A DNA stretch of 64,000 nt from Deltaproteobacteria bacterium (lineage in GTDB: Bacteria > Myxococcota > Kuafuiibacteriia > Kuafuiibacteriales > Kuafuiibacteriaceae), in contig JADJBV010000001.1 in assembly GCA_016703535.1 (NCBI GenBank), forward strand, positions 186,001 to 250,000. The letters run 5' to 3'. Below are positions 37,040 through 45,680 of the stretch, in pieces; position 1 is the stretch's first letter; each line of letters opens with the position of its first letter. Under the pieces are notes generated by a model, which saw only the letters and a list, made by a program, of their open reading frames with translations, did no database searches and had not been told where the DNA came from. The translations under genes were made by a program, and so were the position numbers.

Positions 37040-37614
37040 AACTCCTGAAGACCATGCCGTGGCTCCTGCTCTTGGCCTGCGAGCCGGTGTCGGGCCCCCG
37101 CGTGGCGCCCTTCTCGAACCTTGGAGACGGTGGCGTCGAGGCCCCTCGTTGTGTCCCCGGCGACACTCGGGCCTGCCGTCCCCCCGGCAAAGAGGGCCTG
37201 GCCTGCGCCTCGGGAGAACAACGTTGCGGCGAAGACGGCACCTGGGGGAGCTGCGTGTTCGACGAGTTGCCGATCGCCGGCACCTGGGTGTTGACCGGGG
37301 AGGGGCGCCGAGAGGCCTGCCAACCCAGCTACCTCGACGCTCCCCGCTTCAGCTTGGCGGCGACGCCGCTGGTGATCACCCAGACCTCCAGCGAGTCCTT
37401 CGGCTTGGCCTCCCCACCTTCGGGCTTTCGGATGGTCGGTGGGGAGTTGTTGGTGCGTTGTGTTCGGTTCCGCACCATCGAAGACTCGGACCGAGGTGCC
37501 ATCACCTATGACTGGAGCGGCGAGATCGAAGGTCCGGGGCGGATCGAAGGCAACTTCACCGGCAGCGGCCCTGGCAGCTGCGCCACCCGGGGTTCGTTCC
37601 GAATCGACTACTAA
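37036..37614 (+). CDS. Small Cys-containing lipoprotein
   Basis: A 192-residue lipoprotein from a TTG start overlapping the previous stop. MKLLKTMPWLLLLAC is the signal with lipid Cys15. The body has paired cysteines (RCVPGDTRACRPPGKEG, CASGEQRCGEDGTWGSC) resembling short myxobacterial surface repeats, then a beta domain. No known function. It overlaps the convergent transporter gene by 4 bases. Confidence 0.75.
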   Translation: MKLLKTMPWLLLLACEPVSGPRVAPFSNLGDGGVEAPRCVPGDTRACRPPGKEGLACASGEQRCGEDGTWGSCVFDELPIAGTWVLTGEGRREACQPSYLDAPRFSLAATPLVITQTSSESFGLASPPSGFRMVGGELLVRCVRFRTIEDSDRGAITYDWSGEIEGPGRIEGNFTGSGPGSCATRGSFRIDY

Positions 37615-38852
37615 ACTTCGGACGAAACCCGTCGCCGGTGGCGACGCCCGGCCACCACCGCCAGCACCAACCACACCACGGTGCAGGCCAAGCTGATCGG
37701 CAGGGCCCAGGTCGTGATGGCGAGGGCACCCAGGCCGAGCAACAACAAAGACGCGCCCGCCTTGGCGACCCGATAGGTCAACATGTCGACCAGTGGCTTG
37801 CCCAAGAGGCGAGCCTCTTCGGCCAGCGGGATGTAGAAGAGCTCCTTGGCCGCCCGAAAGAGCGAATAGTCGAGGGCCTTGGAGAGCACCTTCGCCGCGG
37901 CCAGGAGCGCAAAGTGGGGCGCGAGCAAAAAGGAGAACAAGGTGACGCCGAGGATCGCCGGGTTGAGCAACAAGGTCCCCGACACATCCAGCAACAACAA
38001 GATTGGGCCGGTCGAAGCCTGGAGCACGAAGGCCCCCAGGTTGATCGCCGAATACACCCAACCCACCACCCGGGTCCGTTCGTCGGTGTCCGGGAACTGG
38101 GTCCGCAGCACCCCGTTGTAGTGATAGTCGAGCAAGGTCAACGCCAGCTGCACCGAGGCCACCAGGCCGATCAACAACACCACGTCCGGGTGACGCCGAA
38201 AAAAACCTCGAGCGGGGCCGCTGGGGGCGGGACCGGCCCGGACCTGGGGGCGGGGCAGGGGCAGGGGCGTCTGGCCCGGCTGGGCCCAAAAACAGCCCGC
38301 TGCCGTGCCGATCAACAACACCGGCAAGGCCCACAAGGTGGCGGCGGTGCCAAAGTGGCCGGCCAACTCGCCGGTCAAGAGGTTGCCGGCGGCGCCTCCC
38401 AAAGAGCCCATCATACAAAAGAACCAGTAGGTGCGGCGGGCGCTCTTGAGGTCGAAGGTCAAGTTGGCGTGGCTCCAGAAGAGCTCCACCAACACCACCA
38501 CGTAGACGTCCTTCCAGACGTAGAGGAGGAAGGTCGCGGACTGCAAGCCAGCTTGCATTCCCAGGAGCAAGAGCAGGAGCAGGGCGGTCGCCACCAACGA
38601 GGCCGCCCCCAAAAGTCGAAGCAGCGGGATCTTGGTGTTGTAGCGCTGCACCACGGCCACCGCCAAAGCGGCCGCCACCGCCACCGCCAGCCAGACCCAA
38701 GGCAAGCCGGCCTCTTGGAACTCCGCCAAAAACAGGGACTCGCCGGCGGTGCGGGCCAACTCGTAGCTGCCGATCAGGACGAAGGCCAAGACCGAAAGGC
38801 CCGCGGTGCGGCGTCGGACCAGGTGCCCCGGGTTGGCGTCGGGGGTGCTCAC
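37611..38852 (-). CDS. ATP/ADP-carrier-like MFS transporter, coupled to folA
   Basis: A 413-residue membrane protein with about 12 helices. WKDVYVVVLVELFWSHANLTF and the downstream GSLGGAAGNLLTG resemble the nucleotide-translocase (Npt/Tlc) branch of the MFS. The GTG start at 38852 overlaps the folA stop as GTGA, showing coupled translation with folA and thyA. The transported molecule (nucleotide, folate or other) is not known. A TGCAAG dyad (38542-38557) lies inside. Confidence 0.75.
   Translation of the reverse strand: MSTPDANPGHLVRRRTAGLSVLAFVLIGSYELARTAGESLFLAEFQEAGLPWVWLAVAVAAALAVAVVQRYNTKIPLLRLLGAASLVATALLLLLLLGMQAGLQSATFLLYVWKDVYVVVLVELFWSHANLTFDLKSARRTYWFFCMMGSLGGAAGNLLTGELAGHFGTAATLWALPVLLIGTAAGCFWAQPGQTPLPLPRPQVRAGPAPSGPARGFFRRHPDVVLLIGLVASVQLALTLLDYHYNGVLRTQFPDTDERTRVVGWVYSAINLGAFVLQASTGPILLLLDVSGTLLLNPAILGVTLFSFLLAPHFALLAAAKVLSKALDYSLFRAAKELFYIPLAEEARLLGKPLVDMLTYRVAKAGASLLLLGLGALAITTWALPISLACTVVWLVLAVVAGRRHRRRVSSEV
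38542..38557 (+). repeat. TGCAAG-N4-CTTGCR dyad, copy 3 (inside transporter gene)
   Basis: TGCAAG-CCAG-CTTGCA. On the coding strand it reads MQAGLQ. Confidence 0.55.
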
Positions 38853-39322
38853 CGTCGGCGGGTGTAGCGCTGGAGCACCAGGCGCGGATCGTCGGGGTGA
38901 GGGGCCTCGGGCTCGGGGTAGAGATCGGGCGGAAAGGGTGGAAATTGTACGGCCGCCGGCGCGTCGACCACGTCGGGCACCCAGGTGACGTCGATGAAGT
39001 CCACCAAGGGCAGGGCGGCCCGGTAGAGTTCGGCGCCGCCGATGATCCACGCCGGCCCCGAGGTCTGCCCGAGGGCCAACTCCAAGCTGGGAAAGTGTTC
39101 GACCTCCAGCCCGGTGCTTCGAGTGATGACCACGTTGCGGCGATCGACCAGCGGCCGCTTGGGGAGCGACTCCCAGGTCTTGCGCCCCATGATGACGGTG
39201 CTCCCGATCGTGAGGCGCTTGAAGCGGGCCAGGTCCGCCGGATAACGCCAAGGCAGCCGGTTATCGAGGCCGATCACCCGATCCCGGGTCATGGCCACGA
39301 TCATGCCGAGGGGTTGGGCCAT
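38849..39322 (-). CDS. folA: Dihydrofolate reductase
   Basis: A 157-residue enzyme that restores THF after thymidylate synthesis. MIVAMTRDRVIGLDNRLPWR, the catalytic Asp in PADLARFKRLT, VIMGRKTWESLP and AWIIGGAELYRAA are DHFR signatures. It lies 14 bases after thyA and is coupled to the transporter downstream. Confidence 0.95.
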   Translation of the reverse strand: MAQPLGMIVAMTRDRVIGLDNRLPWRYPADLARFKRLTIGSTVIMGRKTWESLPKRPLVDRRNVVITRSTGLEVEHFPSLELALGQTSGPAWIIGGAELYRAALPLVDFIDVTWVPDVVDAPAAVQFPPFPPDLYPEPEAPHPDDPRLVLQRYTRRR

Positions 39323-39336
39323 CTCTCAGCGTCCGC

Positions 39337-40218
39337 TCAGACGGCGACCTTAAACTTGATCGCCGGGTGCGGGTCGTAGCCCGACAACTTGAAGTGTTCG
39401 AGCACCGTTTTGGTGTCGGCCTGGAGCAGGGGCAACAGATCGTCCAGCTGCTTGATCGAGGGGTGGATCTCCAGCCGAGGCAAAGGGCGAGGCTTTCGTT
39501 GCAGCTGGAGCTCCAGCCCGGGGACGTGGTCGTACTCGAACATCGAGCCGTCGGGCTTTTTGGTATAGACGTGGGCGTCGATCACTGTGTGGGCGAAGAT
39601 CCCCGCCTTGATCCCAGAAAAGCGGGCGAAGAGCTCCAGCAACAACGCATAACCGGCGATGTTGTACGGCACGCCCAAGGCCACGTCGGCGCTCCGTTGA
39701 GTGAGGTGCAGGTTGAGGTGTTGTTCACCCCGGGGATCGACCTGGACGTTGAGCACCCAGAGGGCGTGGCACGGCGGCAACTTGCTGGTCTGGGCGTTGC
39801 CCGGAGCCCAGGCGCTGACCAACAGGCGCCGGCTCATTGGGTTGCGCTTCAGCTCGTCGAGCACCCAACGGACCTGATCGTTGTAGGCGGCCCGGCCTTC
39901 TTGATCGTGGACCGGGAAGTGGCGCCAGAAGTTGCCGTAGGCGCTGGGCACTCGGCCCTGTTCGTCGGCCCAGGGATCCCAGAACTTGCAATCGTGTTTC
40001 TTCAGCAACCCGATGTCGGTATTGCCCGAGAGGAACCACAGGTTCTCGACCACGATGTTCTTCCAGGAGATGTCTTTGGTGGTCAGGAGCGGAAAGCCTT
40101 CGGAGAGCGGGATCTCGTAGTTGTGGTTGAAGGTGCTGATGGTGTCGACGCCGGTCCGGTTCTCCCGACGGGTGCCCTTCTTCAGGACCTCTTCGACCAG
40201 CTCCAGATAGGCTTTCAC
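39337..40218 (-). CDS. thyA: Thymidylate synthase
   Basis: A 293-residue enzyme making dTMP from dUMP and methylene-THF. Catalytic Cys is in LPPCHALWVLNVQ; RSADVALGVPYNIAGYALLL binds folate/nucleotide; AYGNFWRHFP is the conserved N-terminal segment. The GTG at 40218 begins VKAYLELVEEV, the family start. First gene of the thyA-folA-transporter operon. Confidence 0.96.
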   Translation of the reverse strand: MKAYLELVEEVLKKGTRRENRTGVDTISTFNHNYEIPLSEGFPLLTTKDISWKNIVVENLWFLSGNTDIGLLKKHDCKFWDPWADEQGRVPSAYGNFWRHFPVHDQEGRAAYNDQVRWVLDELKRNPMSRRLLVSAWAPGNAQTSKLPPCHALWVLNVQVDPRGEQHLNLHLTQRSADVALGVPYNIAGYALLLELFARFSGIKAGIFAHTVIDAHVYTKKPDGSMFEYDHVPGLELQLQRKPRPLPRLEIHPSIKQLDDLLPLLQADTKTVLEHFKLSGYDPHPAIKFKVAV

Positions 40219-40355
40219 GGCGGCACTCTCCGATGGGGCGCCCGAGGGGTCAAGACCAGCCCCCGCCCGACCCGACCGACTTCCCGGGGCCAGCCTTGCC
40301 GGGCACTTGGAGGGAGGCTTGATCCCTGGGCCCCAGGCCTCGTACAAGCCCGAGC

Positions 40356-40976
40356 ATGAAGCTCTATTACAACCCGATGTCCACCAACGGCCGCCTCGCC
40401 CACGTGACAGCCGTGCACCTTGGCACCCAACTCGAGACCCACGTGGTCGAGATGGCCAAGGGCGAACACAAGACGCCCGAATACCTGGCCATCAACCCCA
40501 ACGGAAAGGTCCCGGCGTTGGTCGACGGCGACTTCAAGCTGTGGGAGTCGGGCGCGATCGCCACCTACCTCTGCGAGTTGGCCCCCAAGAGCAACTTCTA
40601 CCCGACCGATCCCAAAGGCCGCGCCGACGTCGCCCGCTGGAACTCCTGGAAGCTGGCGCATTTTGGCCCGGCGGTGGGCGGCATCGTCTGGGAGCGCTTC
40701 ATGAAGAAGGTGCTGATGAACCAGACCGCCGACGAGGACAAGGTGAAGGCCTCCGAAGAGCAGTTCAACCTCTTCGCTCCGGTGATGAACGCGCACCTCG
40801 AGACCCATCAGTGGCTGGTCAACGACACCTTGACCTTGGCCGACTTCATCGTGGGTTGTCCGATGACCTACGCCCAGGCCGCCAACGTCTCCTTGGAACG
40901 TTACCCGCACATCAAGGCTTGGTGGGATCGCCTGAGCCAGGTGCCGGCGTGGCAGAAGACCGCGCCGAAAATGTAG
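40356..40976 (+). CDS. Glutathione S-transferase-like protein
   Basis: A 206-residue GST. The N-terminal thioredoxin-like domain has MKLYYNPMSTNGR (catalytic Ser/Thr region), INPNGKVPALVDGDFKLWES with the cis-Pro and the Glu-Ser GSH contact. The C-terminal helical domain ends with LSQVPAWQKTAPKM. It most resembles theta/beta-type proteins. The physiological substrate is unknown. Confidence 0.9.
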   Translation: MKLYYNPMSTNGRLAHVTAVHLGTQLETHVVEMAKGEHKTPEYLAINPNGKVPALVDGDFKLWESGAIATYLCELAPKSNFYPTDPKGRADVARWNSWKLAHFGPAVGGIVWERFMKKVLMNQTADEDKVKASEEQFNLFAPVMNAHLETHQWLVNDTLTLADFIVGCPMTYAQAANVSLERYPHIKAWWDRLSQVPAWQKTAPKM

Positions 40977-41007
40977 CCGACCTCCGATTTTATTTTGCGT
41001 GAGGCAA

Positions 41008-41167
41008 GGGCCCGCGGCGAAACAACCGGACCGATTGTGGCCGCCGATCCATCTCGCCTGGCTTCGTTGCGCCTCCTCGAAAGACAACAGAGTATTCCTT
41101 CGTCGGCAAGCCTTGCCAGGCGAGCGCCTCGACGCCCACAACGATCCGCTTGTTTCGCCGCGGGCCC
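41008..41167. repeat. Long imperfect inverted repeat
   Basis: The ends GGGCCCGCGGCGAAACAA (41008-41025) and its exact reverse complement (41150-41167) are 18 bp. The arms continue inward with about 80 percent match to CTCGCCTGGC / GCCAGGCGAG, about 60 bp each, leaving a centre of roughly 45-50 bases. As RNA it would fold into one long hairpin. Confidence 0.75.
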
Positions 41168-41265
41168 TGCCCACCTCCCGTTCCCGTCTCCACGTAGCTT
41201 AACGGTCACACCCTCCTTCGATCGCCCCTCGATCCTTGCGAGCGACGAACCATCGCCTCCAAAAC

Positions 41266-41281
41266 TGCAAGCTAACTTGCG
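41266..41281 (+). repeat. TGCAAG-N4-CTTGCR dyad, copy 4 (intergenic)
   Basis: TGCAAG-CTAA-CTTGCG, the only copy outside a gene, about 180 bases before the diheme lipoprotein gene. Confidence 0.55.
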
Positions 41282-41443
41282 TCACGTGCCGGTAGCGAAC
41301 TCGGCTTTCAGCGCCGACCGCTCCGCAGCGCCCACTTTTCGGGTGCAGCGTACAGATATTTTCAAGCGGCCCAGTTTTCACGATGCTGTGCGTCGTCGAG
41401 GTCGGATCCACTTTCGGGACGGTCGGGACAAAGAGAGGTCGAG

Positions 41444-43882
41444 GTGTTCATGAGGTCAGCGAACAGCAGGATGGTGGGGCGCGGCGCCGTTGGGTTGGTG
41501 GTCTGGGGCTTGGTGGGTTGCGGCGATCCAGCGACCGCGCCATCGGCGGAGGCCCCAAGTTCGAACGAGCCGGTGGGGGAGGCCCAAGAGGCGCTGCTCG
41601 GCTTTGGTCCAAACGCCACGGTGATCGCCAGCGGCATCCCGGGCGCCAACGCGGTGCTGCAAGTGGCGCCGTTCCGCCCGGGCAGCCCCAACCGCGACAA
41701 CCCAAACTTCGTCCCCTTCACCGCGCCTGGTGCGGTGCTCGATCCCAACCGGGTGTTGGTCGCCAGCGCCTCCAACTTCGGCGCCCCCCTCGCGCGCCCG
41801 GGAGATGCGCCAGGCACCGTGCTCTCGATCGATCCCAACGCGTCCGGGCTGGTGATCCCCCCCGACTTCGCCAGCGGCGGTGGTCAAGCCTCGACCTTGG
41901 GGGGAGCGGTGCAGGTCTATTCGGCCCAGAGCCCCGGGTTCCTCAACGGCGTCAACAACCCCGGCGCCGTCACCGCGGGCTTGCCGTCGGTCAGCATGCC
42001 GGTGGGCCTCTCTTCCAACAATGGCAACGGCCGACCTTGGGTGGCCAACGCGCCCAATGGGGCCAACGCCGACGGCACCATCAGCGTCCTCGACGCCAAC
42101 GGGATCCCGCTGGCCGGAGCACCTTCGCCCGTCGCGGGTGGAGTGTTCGCCGGCGACCTGACCAACCGCACGCCGACCTCCATCGGCCTGACCCGAGCCG
42201 CCTTGGCCACCTCACTGTTGACCCGCTCCACCGACAACTCAGGGCGCGCGGTGTTTGTGGCGGCCCTGGCTGACGGAAGTTTGGCCCAGGTGCACGTGCA
42301 GAAGGGCGTCGATCAGCTGGCGCCGCCTGGCACCTTCACCCCGCCGTCGGCGGTCGACGCGGCCACCTTGGGATCCAACAACAAACACGTCTTTGGTCGA
42401 GTGGGCTTGATCTTCAACTGGGCACCCCAACGGACCGTTTTTGTCGCCGATCCCGCCAACGACCGGATCGTCGCCCTGGATCTCTCGGACGACGGCGTGG
42501 TTTTCGTCGCCGCGCCGCCCCGCTACTTGAACTCTTGGGCCTTCGACAACCCCATCGACATCGCGCCGGCGGTGACCGAAACCGCCCACGGCAACTTCGC
42601 GAGTCAAACGGTGATGGCCGCCGCCGCCGACCTCTACGTGCTCAACCGCGGCAACAACACCATCGCCCGAGTCCGACAAAACGGGGATCTCTTGGCGATC
42701 CGCCCGGTGGTCCCCAACCGCAACCTGCCGGGCTTCCGGGTCGCGGGCCTGGCGGTCTCGACCGATGGCCAGACCCTCTACGTCACGGCCACCGGCCAGG
42801 GCGGCAAAGGTTACCTGCTCAAGATGGCCGGCTTCGGCGAAAGCTTCATCACCCAACGTTTGGTCCGGGACGCCCAGCTGGGTGGGGCGGTGAGCATCGA
42901 GGCCATCGGCGCCAGCATCTTCTCCAACAACTTGGGCGTGTTCGACTTCGTGGGGCCGCTGTTCAACGACCGGGCCTGCGTCAACTGCCACGCCGCTCCG
43001 TTCCCGGGCGGTATGGGCACGGTGCCCACCACCGTGGTCCGGGTCGGCCGCGACGACGGCACCGGCTTCGACGATCTTTCGGGTCGTGGTGGACCGGTCT
43101 CTCGAGCCCGGTCGATCAACGAGTTCGGCTTTCACTGCAACTTGCCCACCGGCGTGCCGCCCGAGGCCAACGTCGTGTCACCACGGTCGGCCCAGACCTT
43201 GATCGGGACCGGCATCGTCGACTCGATCCAGGACAAAGATCTGGTGGCCGTCCAAAACGCGCAGCCCGCCGAGATCCGAGGCCGCTTCAACCGCACCCCC
43301 GACGGCCGCATCGGGCGTTTTGGCTGGAAAGCCGACACCGCCTCTTTGGTGGAGTTCATGGGCGACGCCTTCCGCACCGAACAAGGCCTGACCAACGCCG
43401 TGGCCCCCAACGACCTGGTGCAAGGGTGTGGCTCCAACTTGCTCCGGCCCGAGGTCGACTCTTTGCCGGTGCACGCGGTCACCACCTTCATGAACACCCT
43501 CGACCCGCCGGCCCCCTCCGCCGCCTGTTTGGCGTCACCGGGCGCGGCCCTCTTCAGCAACTTGGGTTGCGCGGGGTGCCACACGCCCTCGATCGTCTCT
43601 TTGGGGAGGGCCCGCAACGTCTACTCGGATCTCCAGCTGCACGACATGGGCGGGGAGTTGGCGGACGGCATCGAACAAGGCCTGGCCACCGGCAGTGAGT
43701 TCCGCACCCAACCGTTGTGGCGCGTGTCCCAGCGGCCGTTTTTGCTGCACGACGGTCGGGCCACCACCTACGACCAAGCGATCAACGCTCACGGTGGGCA
43801 AGCCGCCGAGGCGCAGTCGGGCTACCAACTCTTGAGCCCGGCCGATCAACAGCTGCTCTTCGACTTCCTCGATTGCATCTGA
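41444..43882 (+). CDS. Large diheme c-type cytochrome lipoprotein
   Basis: An 812-residue lipoprotein (VGLVVWGLVGC, lipid Cys near residue 26). The N-terminal two-thirds look like a beta-propeller with repeated Asp-Asn-Gly loops (VFVADPANDRIVALDLSDD, DLYVLNRGNNTIARV). The C-terminal third carries two heme motifs, CVNCH and CAGCH, in a diheme-oxidoreductase-like (CxxCH, DUF1111-type) domain, followed by LHDMGGELADGIEQGL and RPFLLHDGRA. The likely role is surface electron transfer or peroxide/thiosulfate-type redox chemistry; the substrate is unknown. The start may be the ATG at 41444 or 41450. Confidence 0.85.
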   Translation: MFMRSANSRMVGRGAVGLVVWGLVGCGDPATAPSAEAPSSNEPVGEAQEALLGFGPNATVIASGIPGANAVLQVAPFRPGSPNRDNPNFVPFTAPGAVLDPNRVLVASASNFGAPLARPGDAPGTVLSIDPNASGLVIPPDFASGGGQASTLGGAVQVYSAQSPGFLNGVNNPGAVTAGLPSVSMPVGLSSNNGNGRPWVANAPNGANADGTISVLDANGIPLAGAPSPVAGGVFAGDLTNRTPTSIGLTRAALATSLLTRSTDNSGRAVFVAALADGSLAQVHVQKGVDQLAPPGTFTPPSAVDAATLGSNNKHVFGRVGLIFNWAPQRTVFVADPANDRIVALDLSDDGVVFVAAPPRYLNSWAFDNPIDIAPAVTETAHGNFASQTVMAAAADLYVLNRGNNTIARVRQNGDLLAIRPVVPNRNLPGFRVAGLAVSTDGQTLYVTATGQGGKGYLLKMAGFGESFITQRLVRDAQLGGAVSIEAIGASIFSNNLGVFDFVGPLFNDRACVNCHAAPFPGGMGTVPTTVVRVGRDDGTGFDDLSGRGGPVSRARSINEFGFHCNLPTGVPPEANVVSPRSAQTLIGTGIVDSIQDKDLVAVQNAQPAEIRGRFNRTPDGRIGRFGWKADTASLVEFMGDAFRTEQGLTNAVAPNDLVQGCGSNLLRPEVDSLPVHAVTTFMNTLDPPAPSAACLASPGAALFSNLGCAGCHTPSIVSLGRARNVYSDLQLHDMGGELADGIEQGLATGSEFRTQPLWRVSQRPFLLHDGRATTYDQAINAHGGQAAEAQSGYQLLSPADQQLLFDFLDCI

Positions 43883-43897
43883 CCCGCGGCGTTCGGA

Positions 43898-45442
43898 TCA
43901 ACGCCGGCGCTGCAGCCCCAGCCGCAAGAGGCGGCTCTGCAGCGTACTTGGCTTGAGGCCGGTGATCTCCGCGGCGCCGCCCGGGCCGTAGATCTTGCCG
44001 CTGGTGGTCTCCAGCACCCGCTCCAAATATTCGCGCTCCATCACCTCCAGGGTGGGCAGGTGGCTGGGCGAAGCGAAGCCAGCCTCCAGGAGCCGCGGTC
44101 GACCTCGTTTGTTGCGGGGGGGCTCGAGCTCCAGCTCTCCCCTCGGCACCAAGATGGTGGCGCGCTCCAGGGCGTTGTGCAGCTCCCGCACGTTGCCAGG
44201 CCACTCGTAGGCCGAGAGGCGCTCCAGGGCGGCCCGGCTCAAGGTCCAGGGCCCACGGCCGGTGCGGTGGTGCAAGGCCAACAGGTGTTGCTCCACCAAC
44301 AGCGGCAGGTCTTCGCGTCGCAGCCGGAGCGGCGGTAACTCCAGCGGGAAGACGTTCAGCCGGTAATAGAGATCTTGGCGGAAGGTGCCCTTGGCGATCG
44401 ACTCCTCCAGATCGACGTTGGTGGCGGCCACGATCCGCACGTCGATCTTGACGGTGCGATCGCTGCCGACGGGCTCGAAGGTCCCCTCTTGTAGGACCCG
44501 CAACAACTTGGCCTGGGCGGGCAGCGGCAGATCGCCGATCTCGTCGAGCAACAAGGTGCCGCCGTTGGCCACCTGAAAGCGCCCCGGTCGATCACTTTCG
44601 GCGCCGGTGAAGGCCCCTTTGGTGTGGCCAAACAGTTCACTCTCCACCAGGTGTTCGGGCAGGGCCGCGCAGTTCAGCTTCACGAAGCTGGACGGGGCCC
44701 GTTTGCTCCACTGGTGGATGGCCCGGGCCAGGAGCTCTTTGCCGCTGCCGGTTTCGCCGGTGATCAAGACCGGCGCGTCGGTGACCGCCACCTGCTGCGC
44801 CATCTGGGCCAACCGCTCCATCAGCGGACTTCTGCTCGAGCTCAACAGAGCGGTGGCGTCGCCGCCCGGGTGCACCTCGGCCAAAAGCAGGCGCCGCTCT
44901 TCGGTCAGCCGGACGGTTTGCCGCTCCAAAAGTTGCGCGTGTTCGGCGGCCACCATCGCCAAGGCGATGATCTGACCGTAGATGGTCACCAGATCGACGG
45001 CGGCCGACGGATAAACTTCGCAGACCGCCCGATCGAAGGTCATCGCACCCAAGGTCCGATCGCCCGAATACAGCGGCACCACCATGCAGGAGTGACCGTG
45101 GGGCAGGTCGAGGACCCCGTCGTACGGGTCGCCCTCTTGGTGATCGTGCTCCCTTTGCACGCGGACCCGCCGGCTCTCCAAGGCCAGGCGCATCCCCGGC
45201 TGTTTCGCCAACGAGACCCGGTGCGCCTTGATGCGTCGATCCGCCAACGGACCCCGGGCGCAGCGCACCGTGAGCACGTCGCCGTCGAGCTCCAGGATGG
45301 CCGCGAGATCGTAGGGCACCACGCCCTCCAAAAAGTCGAGGGCCCGGGACAGGAGGCTGTCCATGTCCCTCGGGTGGACCGCCAGCTGGGTGAGCTCCTT
45401 GAGGTCTTCGGTCAGGTCCAGGATCGGCCGGGGCGCCAACAT
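43898..45442 (-). CDS. NorR-like sigma-54-dependent activator (GAF-AAA-HTH)
   Basis: A 514-residue bacterial enhancer-binding protein. The N-terminal GAF-like sensor (about 20-180) contains a Cys in FDRAVCEVYPSAAVD. The AAA domain has Walker A GETGSGKELLARA near 230, GAFTGA (sigma-54 contact) near 274, LLLDEIGDLPL (Walker B) and WPGNVRELHNALERA. The C-terminal Fis-type HTH is GGAAEITGLKPSTLQSRLLR. The ATG at 45442 is preferred because the longer frame reads through the operator palindromes. It diverges from the rubrerythrin operon. The GAF layout resembles the NO sensor NorR, but the signal is not proven. Confidence 0.9.
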   Translation of the reverse strand: MLAPRPILDLTEDLKELTQLAVHPRDMDSLLSRALDFLEGVVPYDLAAILELDGDVLTVRCARGPLADRRIKAHRVSLAKQPGMRLALESRRVRVQREHDHQEGDPYDGVLDLPHGHSCMVVPLYSGDRTLGAMTFDRAVCEVYPSAAVDLVTIYGQIIALAMVAAEHAQLLERQTVRLTEERRLLLAEVHPGGDATALLSSSRSPLMERLAQMAQQVAVTDAPVLITGETGSGKELLARAIHQWSKRAPSSFVKLNCAALPEHLVESELFGHTKGAFTGAESDRPGRFQVANGGTLLLDEIGDLPLPAQAKLLRVLQEGTFEPVGSDRTVKIDVRIVAATNVDLEESIAKGTFRQDLYYRLNVFPLELPPLRLRREDLPLLVEQHLLALHHRTGRGPWTLSRAALERLSAYEWPGNVRELHNALERATILVPRGELELEPPRNKRGRPRLLEAGFASPSHLPTLEVMEREYLERVLETTSGKIYGPGGAAEITGLKPSTLQSRLLRLGLQRRR

Positions 45443-45474
45443 CTTCCGGACAATCCTAGAGGATCGGGCGAGGT

Positions 45475-45488
45475 ACCGATATTTCGGT
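45475..45488. promoter_or_regulatory. Operator palindrome 1, ACCGATATTTCGGT
   Basis: First of four related palindromes; centre about 118 bases before the predicted transcription start of the rubrerythrin operon and 33 bases before the activator start. Confidence 0.7.
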
Positions 45489-45498
45489 GTTGCCCTGT

Positions 45499-45512
45499 AC
45501 CGATATTTCGGT
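45499..45512. promoter_or_regulatory. Operator palindrome 2, ACCGATATTTCGGT
   Basis: Identical to palindrome 1, centre 24 bases further on. Confidence 0.7.
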
Positions 45513-45516
45513 GAAC

Positions 45517-45530
45517 ACCGGTAAATCGGT
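45517..45530. promoter_or_regulatory. Operator palindrome 3, ACCGGTAAATCGGT
   Basis: A variant copy with centre about 76 bases before the predicted start; ACCG and CGGT ends conserved. Confidence 0.6.
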
Positions 45531-45573
45531 GGCGAAAGTCCGAGTTTTACAAGGCTTTTGGGTGAGGCCGTCT

Positions 45574-45588
45574 TGGCACGTAGTCTGC
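45574..45588 (+). promoter_or_regulatory. Sigma-54 (-24/-12) promoter of the rubrerythrin operon
   Basis: TGGCAC-N5-CTGC matches the consensus TGGCAC-N5-TTGC at all but one position, with the invariant GG and GC pairs correctly spaced. The transcription start should be near 45600. Confidence 0.75.
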
Positions 45589-45616
45589 GATGGCCTAAAG
45601 GACTCGCAGGGGTGGT

Positions 45617-45630
45617 ACCGAAATTTCGGT
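45617..45630. promoter_or_regulatory. Operator palindrome 4, ACCGAAATTTCGGT
   Basis: A perfect palindrome just downstream of the predicted transcription start and 51 bases before the rubrerythrin start codon. Confidence 0.65.
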
Positions 45631-45680
45631 GGTGCGCCCCGGGTTGTCGGCACAACGGCACCCGAACGAAGGAGAACCAC

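Larger units (their letters stand above)
40977..41443. other. Intergenic region with long inverted repeat and a dyad
   Basis: No convincing gene in 467 bases. It holds the long inverted repeat (41008-41167), one TGCAAG dyad (41266-41281) and an AT-richer segment (41349-41380). Open frames on both strands here arise from the repeat. Confidence 0.6.

Noticed and set aside
40995..41453. Open frames on both strands in the long inverted repeat
   Set aside because: Both arise from the same palindromic DNA; no ribosome site and no domain.
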